DNA of 64,000 nt from Paraburkholderia sp. C35 (GTDB lineage Bacteria > Pseudomonadota > Gammaproteobacteria > Burkholderiales > Burkholderiaceae): the NCBI RefSeq assembly GCF_003121405.1, contig NZ_QBUY01000028.1, positions 1 through 64,000 of the forward strand. The letters run 5' to 3'. A model generated the notes under the pieces. It did not search any database and was not told where the DNA came from. It saw nothing but the letters and a program-made list of their open reading frames with translations. Position 1 is the stretch's first letter. Every line of letters starts with the position of its first letter. A program made the position numbers and the translations under genes. This document shows, in pieces, positions 62,262 to 64,000 of the stretch.

Positions 62262-62720
62262 TCAACCATCCGCCACCTTGCGTTTGCGTTCTCGCGCACG
62301 CTCCGCACGTACGACGTCGGCCGTTGTGTCAGCCAGTGTACGCGACGCAAGCGACGCTTCGAGCGCCTGTTGCGCATCGCCGATGATGCACGTCAACACC
62401 GTCTGGATGTTGCGCCCGACCATGCAGGCAGGATTGGGCGTCTCACGATGCATGGCGAACAGTTGCGCGTCGTCGACAGCGCGGTAGACGTCGAGCAGCG
62501 TGATGTCCCCAGGCTCGCGCGCCAGCAGCGCGCCGCCGCCCGAGCCTAGCTGCGAAGTGGTGAGACCCGCTTGCGCGAGCATCGCCAGCAACCTGCGGAT
62601 CAGCACGGGGTTCGTGTTCACGCTGCCGGCGATCATCTCCGACGACAGCGGCACACCTTCCTGCTGCGACAGCAAGGCGAGAACATGAACCGCGAAGGCA
62701 AACCGGCTACTCGTATTCAC
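62262..62720 (-). CDS. Rrf2-family transcriptional regulator (YwnA-like)
   Basis: This gene encodes 152 residues. The winged helix-turn-helix is visible (FAFAVHVLALLSQQEGVPLS, then SVNTNPVLIRRLLAMLAQAG) followed by LGSGGGALLAREPGDITLLD. The dimer-helix region has only two cysteines (C99, C111) rather than the three-Cys cluster of IscR/NsrR, so an Fe-S cluster is unlikely; thiol or ligand sensing is possible. It is probably autoregulated and controls the adjacent NAD(P)H-binding oxidoreductase. Confidence 0.88.
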   Translation of the reverse strand: MNTSSRFAFAVHVLALLSQQEGVPLSSEMIAGSVNTNPVLIRRLLAMLAQAGLTTSQLGSGGGALLAREPGDITLLDVYRAVDDAQLFAMHRETPNPACMVGRNIQTVLTCIIGDAQQALEASLASRTLADTTADVVRAERARERKRKVADG

Positions 62721-62784
62721 AACGCTGGATCATCCGATGCGCATGCAACGCGCGAGACGTCACGCCGCCGATACAGCGGCGATG

Positions 62785-62803
62785 TGTAATCATGATAGTT
62801 ACA
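62785..62803. promoter_or_regulatory. TGTAA-N9-TTACA operator upstream of the Rrf2 gene
   Basis: It has the same sequence arms and 9-bp spacing as 62190-62208 and lies 65 bp before the Rrf2 start, consistent with autoregulation. Confidence 0.65.
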
Positions 62804-62828
62804 GATAACACGCCGGTCAAGCGCGGGA

Positions 62829-63284
62829 TTATTTGTCCATCTGCTTCTGGGCGTCGCTGTTATCGGACGATGACGGCTGCGAATTCGCCGATGCATCGCT
62901 CGACCACTTCTGCAGCTTCTGCCCCGCCGATTCGAGACCCGCGCCCGTCGAACTCACCGCCTTGTTGACGGCCGCGTTGGTGGCGCTCGCGGCGTTGTCG
63001 AAGTTGGCGCGCGCCTGCGAGGCGAGCGCATTCGGATCGAGATTGATCGTGGGCATGGATGCAGCCGAATCCAGATTCTGCTGCGCGGTGGCCTTGGCGG
63101 CGTCCACCTGCTGGCCGACGTAGCTCGCCGCCTGGTCGAGTTTCTGGCCGGCCTGCTGCGAAAGATCGTCGAGCTTGGCCTGGCCCGCCGATGCATCGTT
63201 CTTCTGGCAGGCAGCGAGGCCTGCGAGCAGCATGGCGGCGAAGACCGTGGTACGGACGAGCGGATGGCGTGAGATGAATTTCAT
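62829..63284 (-). CDS. lipoprotein with helical repeats
   Basis: This gene encodes 151 residues. The signal ends in the lipobox LAAC (C26). The mature part is Ala/Gln/Ser/Asp-rich and helical (KLDDLSQQAGQKLDQAASYV, then QQVDAAKATAQQNLDSA), resembling late-embryogenesis-like or apolipoprotein-like repeats, and ends in a Ser/Asn tail. Its start overlaps the stop of the GNAT gene by four bases, so translation is coupled. Function is unknown; an envelope stress role is a guess. Confidence 0.75.
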   Translation of the reverse strand: MKFISRHPLVRTTVFAAMLLAGLAACQKNDASAGQAKLDDLSQQAGQKLDQAASYVGQQVDAAKATAQQNLDSAASMPTINLDPNALASQARANFDNAASATNAAVNKAVSSTGAGLESAGQKLQKWSSDASANSQPSSSDNSDAQKQMDK

Positions 63285-63775
63285 ACTTGTGGTAGAGCCG
63301 CTGCGAGCGGCTTCGTCATGCGAAAACGCCTCAATGATACGCCGTTGCGCGTGACGGACTCCTCCATCTCAACCGCGAAGCCGGCGCGCTCGAATGCTCG
63401 CCTTGCGCTGATACTGACGTCTGCCGTCAACTCAAGCGCCCCCGCAGCGCGCGCCTGCGCTTCGAGACGCGCGAGCAGCACTGCCGCAAGCCCTTGCCCC
63501 ATAAAGGCCGGCCCGACATAGAGCATCTCGATGTGATGGGTGGGATGCAGTTGCCCGAAACCGGCAGGCAGATCACCACGCATGGCGACGAGCGTCACGC
63601 CGCGTGCAAGGCGAGCGCCGAATGCGTCGGCATCGTCGGCGGCGGCCGCCCATGCCGTGCGCGCAGATGTGTCATAACCGGCTGCGGCCCGCACCGCATC
63701 GCGAAACAGCGTGGCGAGCGGCACGGCATCCGCGTCCTGAAACGGGCGGATCACGAAAGAAGCGGAATCGGTCAT
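63281..63775 (-). CDS. GNAT-family N-acetyltransferase
   Basis: This gene encodes 164 residues with the GNAT fold. The acetyl-CoA-binding motif A is IEMLYVGPAFMGQGLAAVLL (pattern Q/R-x-x-G-x-G/A), followed by ARLEAQARAAGALELTADVS and SARRAFERAGFAVEMEE, typical of the last third of the domain. The acceptor substrate cannot be determined. It is coupled to the lipoprotein gene downstream. Confidence 0.88.
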   Translation of the reverse strand: MTDSASFVIRPFQDADAVPLATLFRDAVRAAAGYDTSARTAWAAAADDADAFGARLARGVTLVAMRGDLPAGFGQLHPTHHIEMLYVGPAFMGQGLAAVLLARLEAQARAAGALELTADVSISARRAFERAGFAVEMEESVTRNGVSLRRFRMTKPLAAALPQV

Positions 63776-63853
63776 GCGTTCTCGATGTTGTCAACGACCC
63801 TGAGGTAGACTGGCCGACGTTCGACGTGTTCCCTCAACAACCGGAGGCATGCG

Positions 63854-64000
63854 ATGGCAGCAAAGAAGATTCTGTTCCTGACGGGCGACTTCGCCGAGGA
63901 TTACGAAACGATGGTGCCGTTCCAGGCACTCCAGGCAGTCGGCCATACCGTCGATGCCGTCTGTCCCGGCAAGCGTGCCGGCGAACGCATCAAGACGGCG
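63854..64000 (+). CDS. DJ-1/PfpI-family protein, 3' end outside window
   Basis: The ATG at 63854 has GGAGG upstream. Only 49 codons are visible: MAAKKILFLTGDFAEDYETM, then VPFQALQAVGHTVDAVCPGK. This is the start of a DJ-1/PfpI domain (glutamine amidotransferase-like; deglycase, chaperone or protease-like roles). The nucleophilic cysteine lies beyond the window. It is divergent from the GNAT gene. Confidence 0.85.
   Translation, partial: MAAKKILFLTGDFAEDYETMVPFQALQAVGHTVDAVCPGKRAGERIKTA

Overview
The window is chromosomal DNA from a GC-rich betaproteobacterium of the Burkholderia/Paraburkholderia group. The evidence is the gene content and order: scpB-rluB-rimP-nusA-infB-rbfA-truB, odhA-odhB-lpdA-zapE with typA upstream, and a MarR/OMF/EmrA/EmrB efflux operon. 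Collagen-like Gly/Ser/Thr lipoproteins and strong G/C third-position bias support the same group. No rRNA, tRNA or CRISPR array was found.

Layout. 1-5.3 kb: two tandem related collagen-like surface lipoproteins (the first cut by the window edge), an orphan TpsB/FhaC-type outer-membrane transporter and a secreted DUF2147 protein. 5.56-19.17 kb: a 13.57-kb integrated genomic island, visibly more AT-rich in places, inserted in the coding sequence of a stand-alone DUF4096 (transposase N-domain-like) gene. The two gene halves now lie at 5321-5593 and 19130-19345, and a 36-bp identical repeat (5558-5593 = 19130-19165) marks the ends. The island carries two paralogous tyrosine recombinases around a DUF4145 gene, a serine recombinase, a T7 gp15-like internal virion protein with small phage-like genes (minus strand), a small lipoprotein, and a plus-strand cargo block. 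The cargo block holds a RelA/SpoT-domain synthetase followed by a three-TM protein, and a translationally coupled pair of unknown proteins, one with two TM segments. This cargo is the best candidate for an undescribed (probably defence or toxin) system.

19.5-28.7 kb: zapE, the 2-oxoglutarate dehydrogenase operon (odhA-odhB-lpdA) and typA, all on the minus strand. 29-34 kb: marR-nodT-emrA-emrB on the plus strand, with a near-perfect operator palindrome inside the promoter spacer. 34.2-44 kb: the translation/transcription operon truB, rbfA, infB, nusA, rimP, then rluB and scpB (minus). It shows a leader terminator before rimP and another terminator between infB and rbfA. 44.3-64 kb: a mixed set of housekeeping and regulatory genes. 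These are an aminotransferase, a LysR regulator, a second DUF4096 protein, YdcF, small secreted proteins, a monooxygenase, an EAL phosphodiesterase, ArfB, a VC0807-like protein, a FUSC transporter, an Lrp regulator divergent from cysteine dioxygenase, an MscS channel, an Rrf2/NAD(P)-oxidoreductase pair with twin operators, a lipoprotein/GNAT pair and the start of a DJ-1/PfpI gene.

Functional calls come from reading motifs, domain order, length and context only. No database search was possible, and start codons were chosen from visible ribosome binding sites.
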